Translations under genes and position numbers: made by a program | DNA from: Planctomycetota bacterium | GTDB lineage: Bacteria; Planctomycetota; UBA1135; GCA-002686595 | Direction of reading: 5' to 3' | Length of the DNA stretch: 64,000 bases | Assembly (NCBI GenBank): GCA_016220085.1 | Contig: JACRIN010000023.1 | Span: forward strand, 1 to 64,000 | The notes under the pieces: model-generated | The model's input: only the letters and a program-made list of their open reading frames with translations | What the model was told of the DNA's origin: nothing | The model's database searches: none | Part shown: positions 1-8,652 of the stretch, piece by piece | Numbering within the stretch: position 1 is the first letter of the stretch | How the letters are laid out: each line of letters begins with the position of its first letter

Positions 1-117
1 CGAGTGTGCGCGTGCCGAGTGTGCGCGTGCCGAGTGTGCGCGTGCCGAGTGTGCGCGTGCCGAGTGTGCGCGTGCCGAGTGCGCGCGGGCCGAGTGCGCG
101 GGCCGAGTGCGCGGGCC
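1..117. repeat. 15-bp tandem repeat array at window edge
   Basis: Five perfect copies of CGAGTGTGCGCGTGC occupy 1-75. They are followed by a diverged copy (CGAGTGCGCGCGGGC) and about three shortened 13-bp versions to about 117. The array probably continues beyond the left edge. There are no unique spacers, so it is a minisatellite and not a CRISPR. The related motif GGGCCGACTCGCGCGGCCGC recurs in another repeat at 47971-48070. Confidence 0.9.
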
Positions 118-281
118 GAGTGCGCGTCGACACTTCACGTGGCCGATGCACTCGCTCTAGTCGCGAGCTCCACGCGCGCGAACGGCGCCCGCCGGCGACG
201 AGAACTCGGGTGTCTCGGGGTGTGAATACCTCGCGGCCTCGACGTGCGACGGGGCCAGGCGCTTGCTCGAAACTCCGCCGC

Positions 282-1052
282 TCAGAGCTTGCGCACCCAG
301 ACGTTGCGGTAGCGCAACGGGTTGCCGTGGTCTTGCAGACCGATCGGCCCGGTCGCCGCGTGCGGCGCGTACGTCGAGACCGCGCGGTGCTTCGTCGCGC
401 CGAGGAACGGCTCGGCGTTCTGCACGACGACGCCGTTGTGCACGACGGTGACGATGCCGGGGGAGACGAGCTTCTCGCCCTCGAAGCGCGGAGCCTTGAA
501 GAAGATGTCGTAGCTCTGCCACTCGCCCGGCTTGCGACACGCGTTGACCAGCGGCGGTTTCTGGCCATAGAGCGCGGCGGCCTGGCCGTCGGCGTACGTG
601 CGGTTCTCGAACGAGTCGAGGATCTGGATCTCGTAGCGCCCCATGAGGAACACGCCGGAGTTCCCGCGGCCTTGGCTCTCGCTCTCGACCTTCGCGGGCG
701 ACGCCCATTCGAGGTGCAACTGCACGTCGCCGAACGCTTCGCGCGTCTCGATCGAGCCCGTGCCGTTGACCTCCATCGCGCCGTCGACCAGCGTCCACGC
801 GGCGTCCTTGTCGCCGGCCTTCCACGCGGCGAGCGAATTGCCGTCGAAGAGCACGATCGCGTCGCTCGGCGGCGCGGTGCCGACGCCCGGCGTGACGACC
901 GCGGGCGCGGGCCGATTGGCGTCGTGCACGCGCCACTTGCCGTCGGGCAGGAACGGCGTGTCGTCGTAGCCGACGGGATGGTCCTGCGCGGTCCAAGCGA
1001 CAAGCGCGGGAGCGACGATCAGGACGGCGAGCACGATCAGGGCGATTTTCAC
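282..1052 (-). CDS. DUF1080 (3-keto-disaccharide hydrolase-like) exported protein
   Basis: The 256-residue protein starts at a GTG preceded by GAGGAAG at good spacing. It has an N-terminal hydrophobic segment (MKIALIVLAVLIVAPALVAW) suited to export or anchoring. The rest is one DUF1080 beta-jelly-roll domain: IVLFDGNSLAAWK near residues 66-78, GRGNSGVFLMGRYEIQILDS in the middle and a C-terminal LRYRNVWVRKL strand. DUF1080 proteins are abundant in Planctomycetota and Bacteroidota and are linked to polysaccharide or glycoside breakdown in the periplasm. The exact substrate is not visible. The reading frame is intact and the family match is clear. Confidence 0.9.
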   Translation of the reverse strand: MKIALIVLAVLIVAPALVAWTAQDHPVGYDDTPFLPDGKWRVHDANRPAPAVVTPGVGTAPPSDAIVLFDGNSLAAWKAGDKDAAWTLVDGAMEVNGTGSIETREAFGDVQLHLEWASPAKVESESQGRGNSGVFLMGRYEIQILDSFENRTYADGQAAALYGQKPPLVNACRKPGEWQSYDIFFKAPRFEGEKLVSPGIVTVVHNGVVVQNAEPFLGATKHRAVSTYAPHAATGPIGLQDHGNPLRYRNVWVRKL

Positions 1053-1105
1053 GTCAGAGCTTCCTCGTAGCGGGTCTTCGGGCGCATCGGATTGTAGCGA
1101 CCGCC

Positions 1106-1746
1106 TCAGCGGTGCTCGCGCTCAAGCTGGACGACGTGCTGCGTGAACTGGCGTTGGCGCACTTCGACGCGCTGCAGCGGCGGCTGCTCGTACCGATCGA
1201 GCTTCGGCGGCTGGAGCGTGTAGGTGTGTGGCGCGCTCGCCACGATCCGCAGCACGCGGTGATCGATCCTCGGCAGCACGCCGGCGCCGGTCGTGCCCTC
1301 CGCGGGTTCCAGTGTCCCGCGCGCACTTCGCCTTCCAATGTGCCGCCGACGTATCCGCCCCATGCGTGGAGCAGGAGTTCGGCGTCGAGCGGCGCGAGCG
1401 ACACTCCGTGCGCGTCGAGCACTTCGACCGTGCCGTGCAGGCGGAACTCGGGCGCGGCGGGCTCGGGCGCGAGCGTCGTCGTCTCCTTGGAAGCCGTGGA
1501 CGCGCCGGCGACTCGCTCGCGCGTGTCTTCAACGTTCGGTGAGACGGTCGGCGAGGCCGTCGGCAACTCCGGAGCGACGTGCCCGACAACGGTCGCGGAC
1601 TCGGACGTTGGGCTCGCCGCGGCCGACCTCCCGTCGCGTCGCAGAAACCAGAGCACGCCCCCGAGCAAGACGGCGATTGCCCCGGCGAGCAACACGCGGC
1701 GAGCGAGCAAGTCCCTGACGATACCGCCGCCTATGGAGCTCGACAT
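1106..1746 (-). pseudogene. Frameshifted single-span membrane protein of unknown function
   Basis: From an ATG at 1746 the frame encodes a short N-terminus, one transmembrane segment (VLLAGAIAVLLGGVLWFL) and an extracytoplasmic domain containing FRLHGTVEVLDAHG. Near 1312 the sensible protein sequence moves to another frame, where it continues as GTLEPAEGTTGAGVLPRIDH and ends QHVVQLEREHR at 1106. One missing base in a run of alternating GC restores a single protein of about 213 residues. It may be a true decayed gene or a sequencing error. No family is recognised; the C-terminal part looks like a beta-rich domain. It lies directly upstream of the DUF1080 gene on the same strand. Confidence 0.6.
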
Positions 1747-1832
1747 GCGCGCCTCGGATGGAGCGGAGGCCGCGCGTGCTCGAGGCACCCGCGGCCGCCG
1801 GTTTCGAGGGGCGTCGAACGCCTAGCGCTCGC

Positions 1833-4800
1833 TCACTGCGCCGCCAGCGAGAGCGTCCAGGAGTTCAGCGTGCCGAGGTCGGTCGCGCCCAAGTCCTGGA
1901 CCTTCAACTGCCAGTTTCCCGCGATCGACTTGCCGATCAGCGCGTTGAGCGACTGAGCGGGCGCGGTCAGGTCGGGGAACACGGTCGAGACGTTGTCGGT
2001 CGAACCGCCGGTGCGGTTGTGCAGGATCACGCTCGTGCCGTCCGGCGCGATCAACGTCACCACGAGGTCGCCCTTGTAGGGGTGCGTGATCGTCGTCTTC
2101 ACGCGCACCGACGCGACGGTCCCTGTCTGCGTGTAGTTCTGCGTGCTGGTCACGCCGGTCGCGTTGTTGTCCGGAATCGCCATGCTCGGCGACACGGCCT
2201 TCTCACCGTTGAAGGTGATCGCCCAGGAGCCGAACGTGCCGATGTCCGACGAAGCGAGGTCCTGCACCTTTAGCTGCCAGTTGCCGACGGTGTTCTTGCC
2301 GTTGAACGCCGTCAACGCCTGCGCCGACGCGGTCACGATCGAGAACGTCGTGCTGACGTTGTCGGCCGAGCCGCCGCTGCGGTTGTGCAGCATCGCGCTG
2401 GTGCCGTCGGGTCCGATCAGCGTCACGACCAGGTCGCCCTTGTAGGGGTGTGTGATCGCGGTGGTGACCGACACCGACGAGACCGTCAGCGAGTCGGCGA
2501 CGTTGCGGGTGCTGGTCACGCCGGTCGTGTTGTTGTCCGGGATCGCCAGGTTCGCGGTCGTCGAGTAGGTCTTGACCGGATTGCCGCCGCCGACCGGATT
2601 GATCGTCAACCCGACGGTCGTCGCGTGGACGAGCGAGCCGCTCGTGCCGGTGAGTGTCAGCGTGTTGGTGCCCGTGGTCGCGCCGGAGGTCGTCGTGACC
2701 GTCAGCGTCGAGCTCGAGCCCGCGGTGATCGGGTTCGGCGAGAACGAGTAGCTCACGCCGCTGATCGCCGGAGTCGCCGCGAGCGACACGCTGCCTGCGA
2801 AGCCGTTCAACGCCGAGGTCGAGACGGTGTACGTCGTCGAGCCGCCGGCGGTGATCGTCTGCGAAGACGGCGACGCCGAGATGGTGAAGTCGGGCACCGG
2901 TGCGGAGTTGATCGTCAACGACACCGTCGTGGTGTGCGTGATCGAGCCGCCGACGCCGGTGAGCGTCAGCGTCTGCGTTCCGGTCGTCGCGCCGGCGGTC
3001 GTGGTGACCGTCAACGTCGAAGAGCCGTTCGGCGCCATCGGGTTCGGCGAGAACGAGTAGCTCACGCCGCTGATCGCGGGCGTCGCCGAGAGGCTGATGT
3101 TGCTCGCGAAGCCGTTGAGCGCGCTGTTCGAGACGGTGAACGTCGTCGAGCCGCCCGCGGTCACCGTCTGCGACGCCGGCGTCGCGGAAAGCGTGAAGTC
3201 GGGCGTCGGCGCGCTCGTCGAGCCGTTGTAGACCACCAACGCGAAGTCCTGGTCGGTCGTGTCCGCGTTGCCCGGGACGCCGTCGCCCGCGATGTTGGTC
3301 GCGCGGACGGTGACCGAGTAGCTGCCGGTCGTGCCCGCGGGCAGATAGACCGCTTCCAGGTTGTTGCGCACGTCCGCCGTGCCGCCGGTGATCGACGTGC
3401 CGAGCGAGAACACGTTGCCGCGGTAGAGCGTTCCGTTGACCGTCACCTCGAGATCGAGGTTGTTGACGTACGCGTTGCCGGTCGTCGGCCCCGGAACGTC
3501 GGTCCACGCGAGGTTGACGCGGAACGGCAGGCCGGAGTTCACGATCGTGCCGCTCGTCGTGTACGTGCCGCCGGTCGCGCCGAGCACCTGGGTCTGGTCG
3601 ATCAGCACGCGCGACGCCGTGTCGAACGACTGCGCGAGGTTGATCAGGCCGTAGCCTTGGTTGTTCGACGGCAGCGCATCGTTCGCGCCGACACCGGTCA
3701 TGTGGGTCGTGCCGTTGGTCAGGTACGCCTTGAGCATCGCCGGGCTCGGCGGCGTCAGGCCGTTGTTGACGAAGTACTGGCGCAGCAGGGCGCACGCGCC
3801 CGAGATCGCCGGCGTCGAGTGGCTCGTGCCGCTCGACCATGCGTACAGCGTCTGACCGGTCGGCCAGTACTGGTTGCACACGCCGGTGCCGTCGTAGCCG
3901 GTCGCGCGGCTGGCCGCACCTTCGATGTGCGTGCCCGGCGCCATGATGTCGGGCTTCTTGCGCGTGTCCGAGGTCGGACCGCGGCCGGAGAACGAGATGA
4001 TGTCCTTCGCGTTGTCCGCGCCGGTGTTGCCGATCGCGCAACCGTCGGTGCCGGTCTGCCGGAAGTTCTCCGACGCGCCGACGCAGAAGATGTTCTTGCC
4101 GGTGCCCGGCGGGTGAATCGTCCCGGCCGCCGAACCGGAGTTGCCTGCGGCGAAGACGATTGCGAGCTCTTGGTTGCCCGCGGTGCCGCTCAGCGCGTCG
4201 CGCACCGACGTGTCGTGCGCTTGCGTGTCCGCGTTGTACGTCGTGCCCGACGTGTAGCCCCACGAGTTCGAGCTGATGCGCGCGCCGCCGTTGTACGCGT
4301 TGGCCATGCGCGTCGAAGTCGGCTGGTTGAACACGCCGGAACCGGCGTTGGAGAAGACCTTCGAGTTGCCGATCTTGACCCACGGCGCGATGCCGAGACC
4401 GTATTGGTACCCGCTCGCGTCCTCGAACGCGGAGCCCGCGGTGCTGTTGTAGCCGCCGATGATCGACGCGTTGATGTTGCCGTGACCTGCGCGGCCGTCG
4501 GCGAGCGCGTCACCCGAGTAGTTGTTGTTGAACGCGACGCGGCTGGCGCCGCCCGTCAGGCCATCGACCTTGAACTCGACGTTGACGTCGGTCAGCGAGC
4601 CGCGATCGACACCGTCGTCGGTCACGTCGACGACGAACGGGAACGGGTTCTGGCCCGGGAAGCCCTTCGATTGGAGCCACGCGAGGTAACCCGGACCGCT
4701 CGGCTGCGTGCCGGCGGCGTTCAGGTTGCCCGCCATGATCTGGCCTTGGGCTTCGTCGTACTTCTCCGGCACGAGCTTGGGCTCGATCGCGAAGATGCGC

Positions 4801-5684
4801 GGGTCGCGCGCTATGTCGAGCACGTTCGCGCCGTCCATGCGCAGGCCGACGTTGAGATAGGTGAGAACGTGGTTGGGCTCTTCGAGGACCGCGACCGAGC
4901 GTTGGAAGAGCTCGCTGACCATCGACTGCCCGTCGGCGTCCGCGATCACCTGCACGATCACGTCGTAGAACTGCGAGTCGACGATCGCGGGCGGCCGTAG
5001 CTCGGCGCGCAGCTTGAACGCGGGCTCGTAGCTCGCGACCGAGAGCACGTGGGCCTGTTGCGCCAACGCGAGCACCGCGGCGTCGGAACCGGCGTCGGTC
5101 TTGACGACGTACGCGTTGTTCGGGACGTAGGTGACGACCGACGCGCCTGTCGCCTCGATGCCGCCGAGCCACGCGTCGCGCACCGGACCTTGGAACTGCA
5201 CGACGCGCAGGCGTTGCTCCGCGCCCGCCGCGGCGCCGGCCGGCGCACGCAGTTCGGCGGGAATCGACGCGAGGCGTTGCGCGGTGCCGAGCACGTCGGC
5301 GCCGTCGAGCATGTACCCGTTGAAGTTGACCAGCGTGAATTCGTCGCGCACCTCGAGTCCGAGCGCGATCAGCGCCTTCACGCCGCCGATCGTCGCGGCG
5401 TTCACCGTCGCGACCGAGAACGAGCCGTAGTCCTCCAAGCGCAGGATCGCGCCCTGCGCGGCGAGCGCATCGAGCGCGGTGCTGTTCGCCGGCACGAGCA
5501 CGCGGTGCACCGCACCGCGCGCGACGAAGTCCTCGGGAATCGAAAGGGATGATGTGGGGGTGGGACTCGACTGTCCGAGATCCTCTCCGGCGCTCCCGAG
5601 CGACTGCGCGAACGCAGCCGCGGTCAAAGCAAGCAAACCGGACAACGCGGATGACGCGACCCGAACGAAGCGGGCACTTTCCAT
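1833..5684 (-). CDS. Secreted subtilisin-like serine protease with two P domains
   Basis: The 1283-residue protein starts at the ATG five bases after a perfect AAGGAGG. A signal peptide (ASSALSGLLALTAAAFAQS) precedes a roughly 300-residue N-terminal region. The S8 catalytic domain follows: Asp in FVVDVTDDGVDRG (about 351), His in GRAGHGNINAS (about 400), oxyanion Asn in VFAAGNSG and Ser in SSGTSHSTPAISG (about 620). Next come two near-identical Ig-like repeats beginning PDFT(L/I)SA and two proprotein-convertase P domains, each with AIPDNN.TGVTST and HPYKGDLVVTLI.PDGTS. This architecture is typical of large secreted or surface proteases acting on extracellular protein. The catalytic triad is complete; the natural substrate is unknown. 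Confidence 0.95.
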   Translation of the reverse strand: MESARFVRVASSALSGLLALTAAAFAQSLGSAGEDLGQSSPTPTSSLSIPEDFVARGAVHRVLVPANSTALDALAAQGAILRLEDYGSFSVATVNAATIGGVKALIALGLEVRDEFTLVNFNGYMLDGADVLGTAQRLASIPAELRAPAGAAAGAEQRLRVVQFQGPVRDAWLGGIEATGASVVTYVPNNAYVVKTDAGSDAAVLALAQQAHVLSVASYEPAFKLRAELRPPAIVDSQFYDVIVQVIADADGQSMVSELFQRSVAVLEEPNHVLTYLNVGLRMDGANVLDIARDPRIFAIEPKLVPEKYDEAQGQIMAGNLNAAGTQPSGPGYLAWLQSKGFPGQNPFPFVVDVTDDGVDRGSLTDVNVEFKVDGLTGGASRVAFNNNYSGDALADGRAGHGNINASIIGGYNSTAGSAFEDASGYQYGLGIAPWVKIGNSKVFSNAGSGVFNQPTSTRMANAYNGGARISSNSWGYTSGTTYNADTQAHDTSVRDALSGTAGNQELAIVFAAGNSGSAAGTIHPPGTGKNIFCVGASENFRQTGTDGCAIGNTGADNAKDIISFSGRGPTSDTRKKPDIMAPGTHIEGAASRATGYDGTGVCNQYWPTGQTLYAWSSGTSHSTPAISGACALLRQYFVNNGLTPPSPAMLKAYLTNGTTHMTGVGANDALPSNNQGYGLINLAQSFDTASRVLIDQTQVLGATGGTYTTSGTIVNSGLPFRVNLAWTDVPGPTTGNAYVNNLDLEVTVNGTLYRGNVFSLGTSITGGTADVRNNLEAVYLPAGTTGSYSVTVRATNIAGDGVPGNADTTDQDFALVVYNGSTSAPTPDFTLSATPASQTVTAGGSTTFTVSNSALNGFASNISLSATPAISGVSYSFSPNPMAPNGSSTLTVTTTAGATTGTQTLTLTGVGGSITHTTTVSLTINSAPVPDFTISASPSSQTITAGGSTTYTVSTSALNGFAGSVSLAATPAISGVSYSFSPNPITAGSSSTLTVTTTSGATTGTNTLTLTGTSGSLVHATTVGLTINPVGGGNPVKTYSTTANLAIPDNNTTGVTSTRNVADSLTVSSVSVTTAITHPYKGDLVVTLIGPDGTSAMLHNRSGGSADNVSTTFSIVTASAQALTAFNGKNTVGNWQLKVQDLASSDIGTFGSWAITFNGEKAVSPSMAIPDNNATGVTSTQNYTQTGTVASVRVKTTITHPYKGDLVVTLIAPDGTSVILHNRTGGSTDNVSTVFPDLTAPAQSLNALIGKSIAGNWQLKVQDLGATDLGTLNSWTLSLAAQ

Positions 5685-5705
5685 CGAAGCCTCCTTGGGG
5701 GGGGG
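5685..5705 (-). promoter_or_regulatory. Shine-Dalgarno abutted by a nine-C tract
   Basis: On the minus strand, C9 (5697-5705) is followed immediately by AAGGAGG (5690-5696), then five bases and the protease ATG. The strong ribosome binding site fixes the start at 5684 and excludes the longer upstream frame. The homopolymer could slip during replication and alter spacing to upstream elements; this is inference. Confidence 0.75.
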
Positions 5706-6123
5706 TTGAGGTTGGGCGTTGAGCGTAGTCGCGGTTGAAAAAGTGCGAAAGCGCCACGAGCTCGATCCGTGCACGCTTCCTCGAATCGAGAGTGGAACTC
5801 GAGCGCGCGCATCGGGAGATCAGACTTCCCCACCGACCCGAAGTTGCACTCCGCCCGCGAGAAATCTCGGCGCGCGCGGAACTCGATCGACGCGCGCGGC
5901 GTCGTGAGGGGTTCGTGCTCGCGCGAAAGCGCCGAGTCTCGAACCGAAGTGCGCGCGAAGGCGCGACGACCGCTCGCTGCTATCCCACGCGCATGCCGCG
6001 GCAACCGCGCGCGGTTCGCGAGCCCAGGAATTCCCGCGGCGCGCGCCGCGGCGCGCCGCATGGATCAGCAGGCGCGAGCTTCAGCCCGCGCCAAACGCCT
6101 CGTCAGGCCTCGACACCGCCGCG
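5706..6123. other. Intergenic stretch without a credible gene
   Basis: Open frames occur here because the DNA is GC-rich, but they are Arg-rich on both strands, lack ribosome binding sites and resemble no family. The segment should hold the protease promoter on the minus strand, but I could not pick out convincing -35/-10 elements. Confidence 0.5.
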
Positions 6124-6350
6124 TCACTCGCACGGTCGGACGATCGTTGCGCTCCCCGCCGCACGCAGTCGCGTGACGAGTTCGTGCGCGAGCGCCTCGA
6201 CGTGCCAGGGCGGGTCGGCCACGAGATCGCGAGTTTCGCCGGGATCGCGCTCGAGCTCATCGAGCTCGAACCCGCGATCGGCGCGGCGATGGATGAGCTT
6301 CCGCGCGCCGACCTTGGATCGCGTTCCACGGCTCGATCCAAGCGCCGGCG
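6124..6350 (-). pseudogene. Sulfatase C-terminal remnant
   Basis: This minus-strand segment encodes GARKLIHRRADRGFELDELE, followed by RDPGETRDLVADPPWHVEAL. Both match the end of arylsulfatases, where a KLI strand is followed by a (D/E)LYDLE.DPGET.NL.. motif. No metal-binding or formylglycine core precedes it; upstream sequence in the same frame (to about 6558) is unrecognisable. It reads as the tail of a deleted sulfatase gene. An intact sulfatase lies nearby at 8653-10230. Confidence 0.6.
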
Positions 6351-6560
6351 GCGCCCCATTAGTGAGGTTGGTGCCGCAGCAGAAGAAGGAGCTCCGGCCC
6401 GCCGCCGCGGTGGCGCACATCGCACCGACCGCGTCCGCCGCGAGCGCCGCCTCGAGGAAAACGTCTTTCCGCCGCCACCGTTCGAGCTCCGAGACGTCCC
6501 AAGTAGCATCCGCGCCGCGGAAGCCGCCGCCTGCGCTCGCCGTTGCACCGACGAACACCC

Positions 6561-7268
6561 ATGCGTCACGCCGCCGTCCTCTCGATCTGCACGCTGCTCG
6601 CAGGGTGTGCGGTCACCGACCGCGATCTCCGCGCGCTCGCGCCGATCGACGAGGCCGATGCCGTGCTCGCGAGCATCGCCGTCGAGCAACTCGGCACCGA
6701 GCATTCCACGTACGGCTCGGCGATTCCGCTCGGTGGCCAAAGGCTGTTGACCGCTCGGCATTGCCTGCCCGAACCGGGCCCAACACCTGCGATCCTGCTG
6801 ACGCGAGGCCTTGGCGTGCCGTTCGAGCTGCTCGCCCAAGGCGCGGAGCAGACCAACGCCGAAGATTGGGCCCTGATCGAGCTTCCTCCATGGACGGACG
6901 GGCTTCCGTCGCCTCCGATCGACCTCGAACGACGCCCGAACTTCGGAGACACCATCTACCTGCTCGGCTTCGCCCGCCGCGGCGGCGCGGACCCGCACAA
7001 GCCGCCGCCTCGGGCGAGCGTCGTGCGCGCGACGATCTCGCAAGCGCCGGACGACTGCGAGGACGACGGGCGCACGGTCTTCGTGCGCACCGCCGATCAC
7101 GACGCGTATCACGGCCTCTCGGGCGGACCCGCGATCCGCTTCGACTCCGAGTCCGCGCGGTTCGTGGTGTTCGGGCTCTACAGCGGTCTCGCCGTGAAGA
7201 CAGACGGCTCCTGGCACGAAGGGGTGCACGCGATTTGCCGGCCACCGAGCTCGATCCTCGCGCGCTGA
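6561..7268 (+). CDS. Trypsin-like serine protease lipoprotein
   Basis: The 235-residue protein starts best at the ATG at 6561, giving signal MRHAAVLSICTLLAGC with an LAGC lipobox. Chymotrypsin-fold catalytic signatures are visible: His in RLLTARHC, Asp in NAEDWALIEL and Ser in GLSGGPAIRF. The protein is therefore probably an active endopeptidase, or a trypsin-like fold protein, anchored on the periplasmic face or outer membrane. At about 210 mature residues it is a minimal S1-type domain without PDZ. A TTG at 6543 is an alternative start but would add a charged extension before the signal. It is alone on the plus strand among minus-strand genes. Confidence 0.8.
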   Translation: MRHAAVLSICTLLAGCAVTDRDLRALAPIDEADAVLASIAVEQLGTEHSTYGSAIPLGGQRLLTARHCLPEPGPTPAILLTRGLGVPFELLAQGAEQTNAEDWALIELPPWTDGLPSPPIDLERRPNFGDTIYLLGFARRGGADPHKPPPRASVVRATISQAPDDCEDDGRTVFVRTADHDAYHGLSGGPAIRFDSESARFVVFGLYSGLAVKTDGSWHEGVHAICRPPSSILAR

Positions 7269-7317
7269 CGTCCGCCGATCATCCCTGTTCGCCGGCGCTC
7301 ATCACCGATCGTCGTCA

Positions 7318-7383
7318 CTCGACGCCGTTCAACCCCGTTCAACGTCGGTCGACATCGGTCAACTCCGCTCAGCGTCGGTCGAC
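7318..7383. repeat. Short degenerate direct repeats
   Basis: Several interleaved copies of units like GTTCAACGTCGGTCGAC and CGGTCAACTCCGCTCAGCG lie between two convergent genes, and a diverged copy appears at 7440-7482. No stem-loop or coding function is evident. They look like a small decayed minisatellite downstream of the protease-like lipoprotein gene and the E1 alpha gene. Confidence 0.5.
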
Positions 7384-7483
7384 GGGCACGAAGCGCGGGT
7401 CGTAGCGGCTCTCATCCGCGACGAACTCGCCGAAGTCCGTGCCGTTCAACGTCGCTCGACGCCGCGCAGCGTCGATCGACGCG

Positions 7484-8596
7484 CTACAGCGGGAACGCGC
7501 CGTCGCCTTTTTGCGCGTGGCCCAGGCGCTCGGCGACCGTGATGAAAGCGGTGTATTGGCGGCGGAGGTGGCGCGGGACGTCCGCGTAGACGTCTTCGAC
7601 CAGCGTCTTGAGCGCCATCGGCGGCGCCGCTTCCTGGAGGTGGATCTCGGCGTCGATCTCGGCGGTGAGCGCATGCTCGATGCGCTCGCGCTCGCCGGTC
7701 TGGAGCACCTTCTTCGCGAGCAGGTAGCGCTCGTAGCGGTCCATCGGATCGCGCGCGGCCCACGCGTCGACCTCGGCCTGGTCGCGGTACTTGGTCGGAT
7801 CGTCGGAGCTCGAGTGGCCGAGCATGCGATACGTCTTCAGCACGACCAACGTCGGCCCGTCGCCGGCGCGCGCGCGGTCGAGCGCTCGTTTGCACTCGCG
7901 GTAGCACGCGAGCACGTCGTTGCCGTCGACCTCGACGCCCGGGAAGCCGTACGCCTCGGCCTTGTCGGCGAAGGACTCCGCCGCGGTCTGCTCCCGGTTG
8001 CTCACCGAGATCGCCCAGCCGTTGTCGATGCACACGAACACGCACGGCGCTTTCCACACTCCGGCGAAGTTCATTCCGGAGTGGAAGCCGTTCGAGCTGG
8101 TCGCGCCGTCGCCGAAATAGATCGCGTGCACCTCGCCGGAGCCGCGCAGCTTGGCCGCGTACGCCGCGCCGACGCCGTGCGGGATCTGCGTGCCGATCAC
8201 GCTCGACCACGAGGGGTAATTCGACCCCTTGTGTTGGAAGTGATTGCACATCTGCCGGCCCTTGGCCGTGTCGTTCGCGTTGCAGTACATCTGCGCGATG
8301 TACTCGCCGAGCGGCAAGCCGCGCATCACCGCGGCGCCGCCTTCGCGCAAGCCCGACCACAGCCAGTCGCGGCGCTCCAGCGCGAACGCCGAGCCGATGA
8401 TCGCCGCCTCGAGGCCCTTCGCGGTGCCGACGAAACCGACGCGGCCGGCGCGTTGCAGCTTGAGCATCCGTTCGTCGAGCACGCGCACGCGCGACATGTG
8501 GACGAAGAGCGTCTTCAGCTGCTCGTCGGAAAGCGCGGGTGCCTCGCCGACCAAACGGCCGTCGGGCTCCAAGATGCGTTGCTGGGTGGTCGTCAC
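7484..8596 (-). CDS. Thiamine-dependent 2-oxoacid dehydrogenase E1 alpha (orphan copy)
   Basis: The 370-residue protein (GTG start) belongs to the E1 alpha family of pyruvate and branched-chain 2-oxoacid dehydrogenases, which decarboxylate the 2-oxoacid using thiamine diphosphate. The ThDP/Mg motif is seen as YFGDGATSSNGFHSG, ending about 30 residues later at CIDNGWAIS. The phosphorylation-loop region is TYRMLGHSSSDDPTKY. E1 beta, E2 and E3 genes are absent nearby, so this copy is an orphan. A second, diverged E1 alpha sits with its E1 beta and E2 at the right edge of the window, and the two share (G/S)HS(S/T)SDDPT(K/R)Y. Length and features favour the branched-chain type; the substrate is inferred. 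Confidence 0.92.
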   Translation of the reverse strand: MTTTQQRILEPDGRLVGEAPALSDEQLKTLFVHMSRVRVLDERMLKLQRAGRVGFVGTAKGLEAAIIGSAFALERRDWLWSGLREGGAAVMRGLPLGEYIAQMYCNANDTAKGRQMCNHFQHKGSNYPSWSSVIGTQIPHGVGAAYAAKLRGSGEVHAIYFGDGATSSNGFHSGMNFAGVWKAPCVFVCIDNGWAISVSNREQTAAESFADKAEAYGFPGVEVDGNDVLACYRECKRALDRARAGDGPTLVVLKTYRMLGHSSSDDPTKYRDQAEVDAWAARDPMDRYERYLLAKKVLQTGERERIEHALTAEIDAEIHLQEAAPPMALKTLVEDVYADVPRHLRRQYTAFITVAERLGHAQKGDGAFPL

Positions 8597-8652
8597 GTCG
8601 GTTCGGCCTCGCGGAAGAGGGCGGCCATTCTAGGGAGCCGCGGCGAGCCGCG

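Noticed and set aside
1-117. CRISPR array at the left edge
   Set aside because: The 15-bp units are back to back with no unique spacers, so it is a simple tandem repeat.
2203-5000. Long Arg/Asp-rich frames opposite and beside the subtilase (for example an 871-residue frame on the plus strand)
   Set aside because: They mirror the subtilase codons in very GC-rich DNA, lack ribosome binding sites and have no recognisable domain. Similar frames shadow nearly every gene here.
7369-7440. Possible C-terminal gene fragment on the minus strand (FGEFVADESRYDPRFVPVD)
   Set aside because: It looks protein-like, but about 25 residues without a family match are too little to call.
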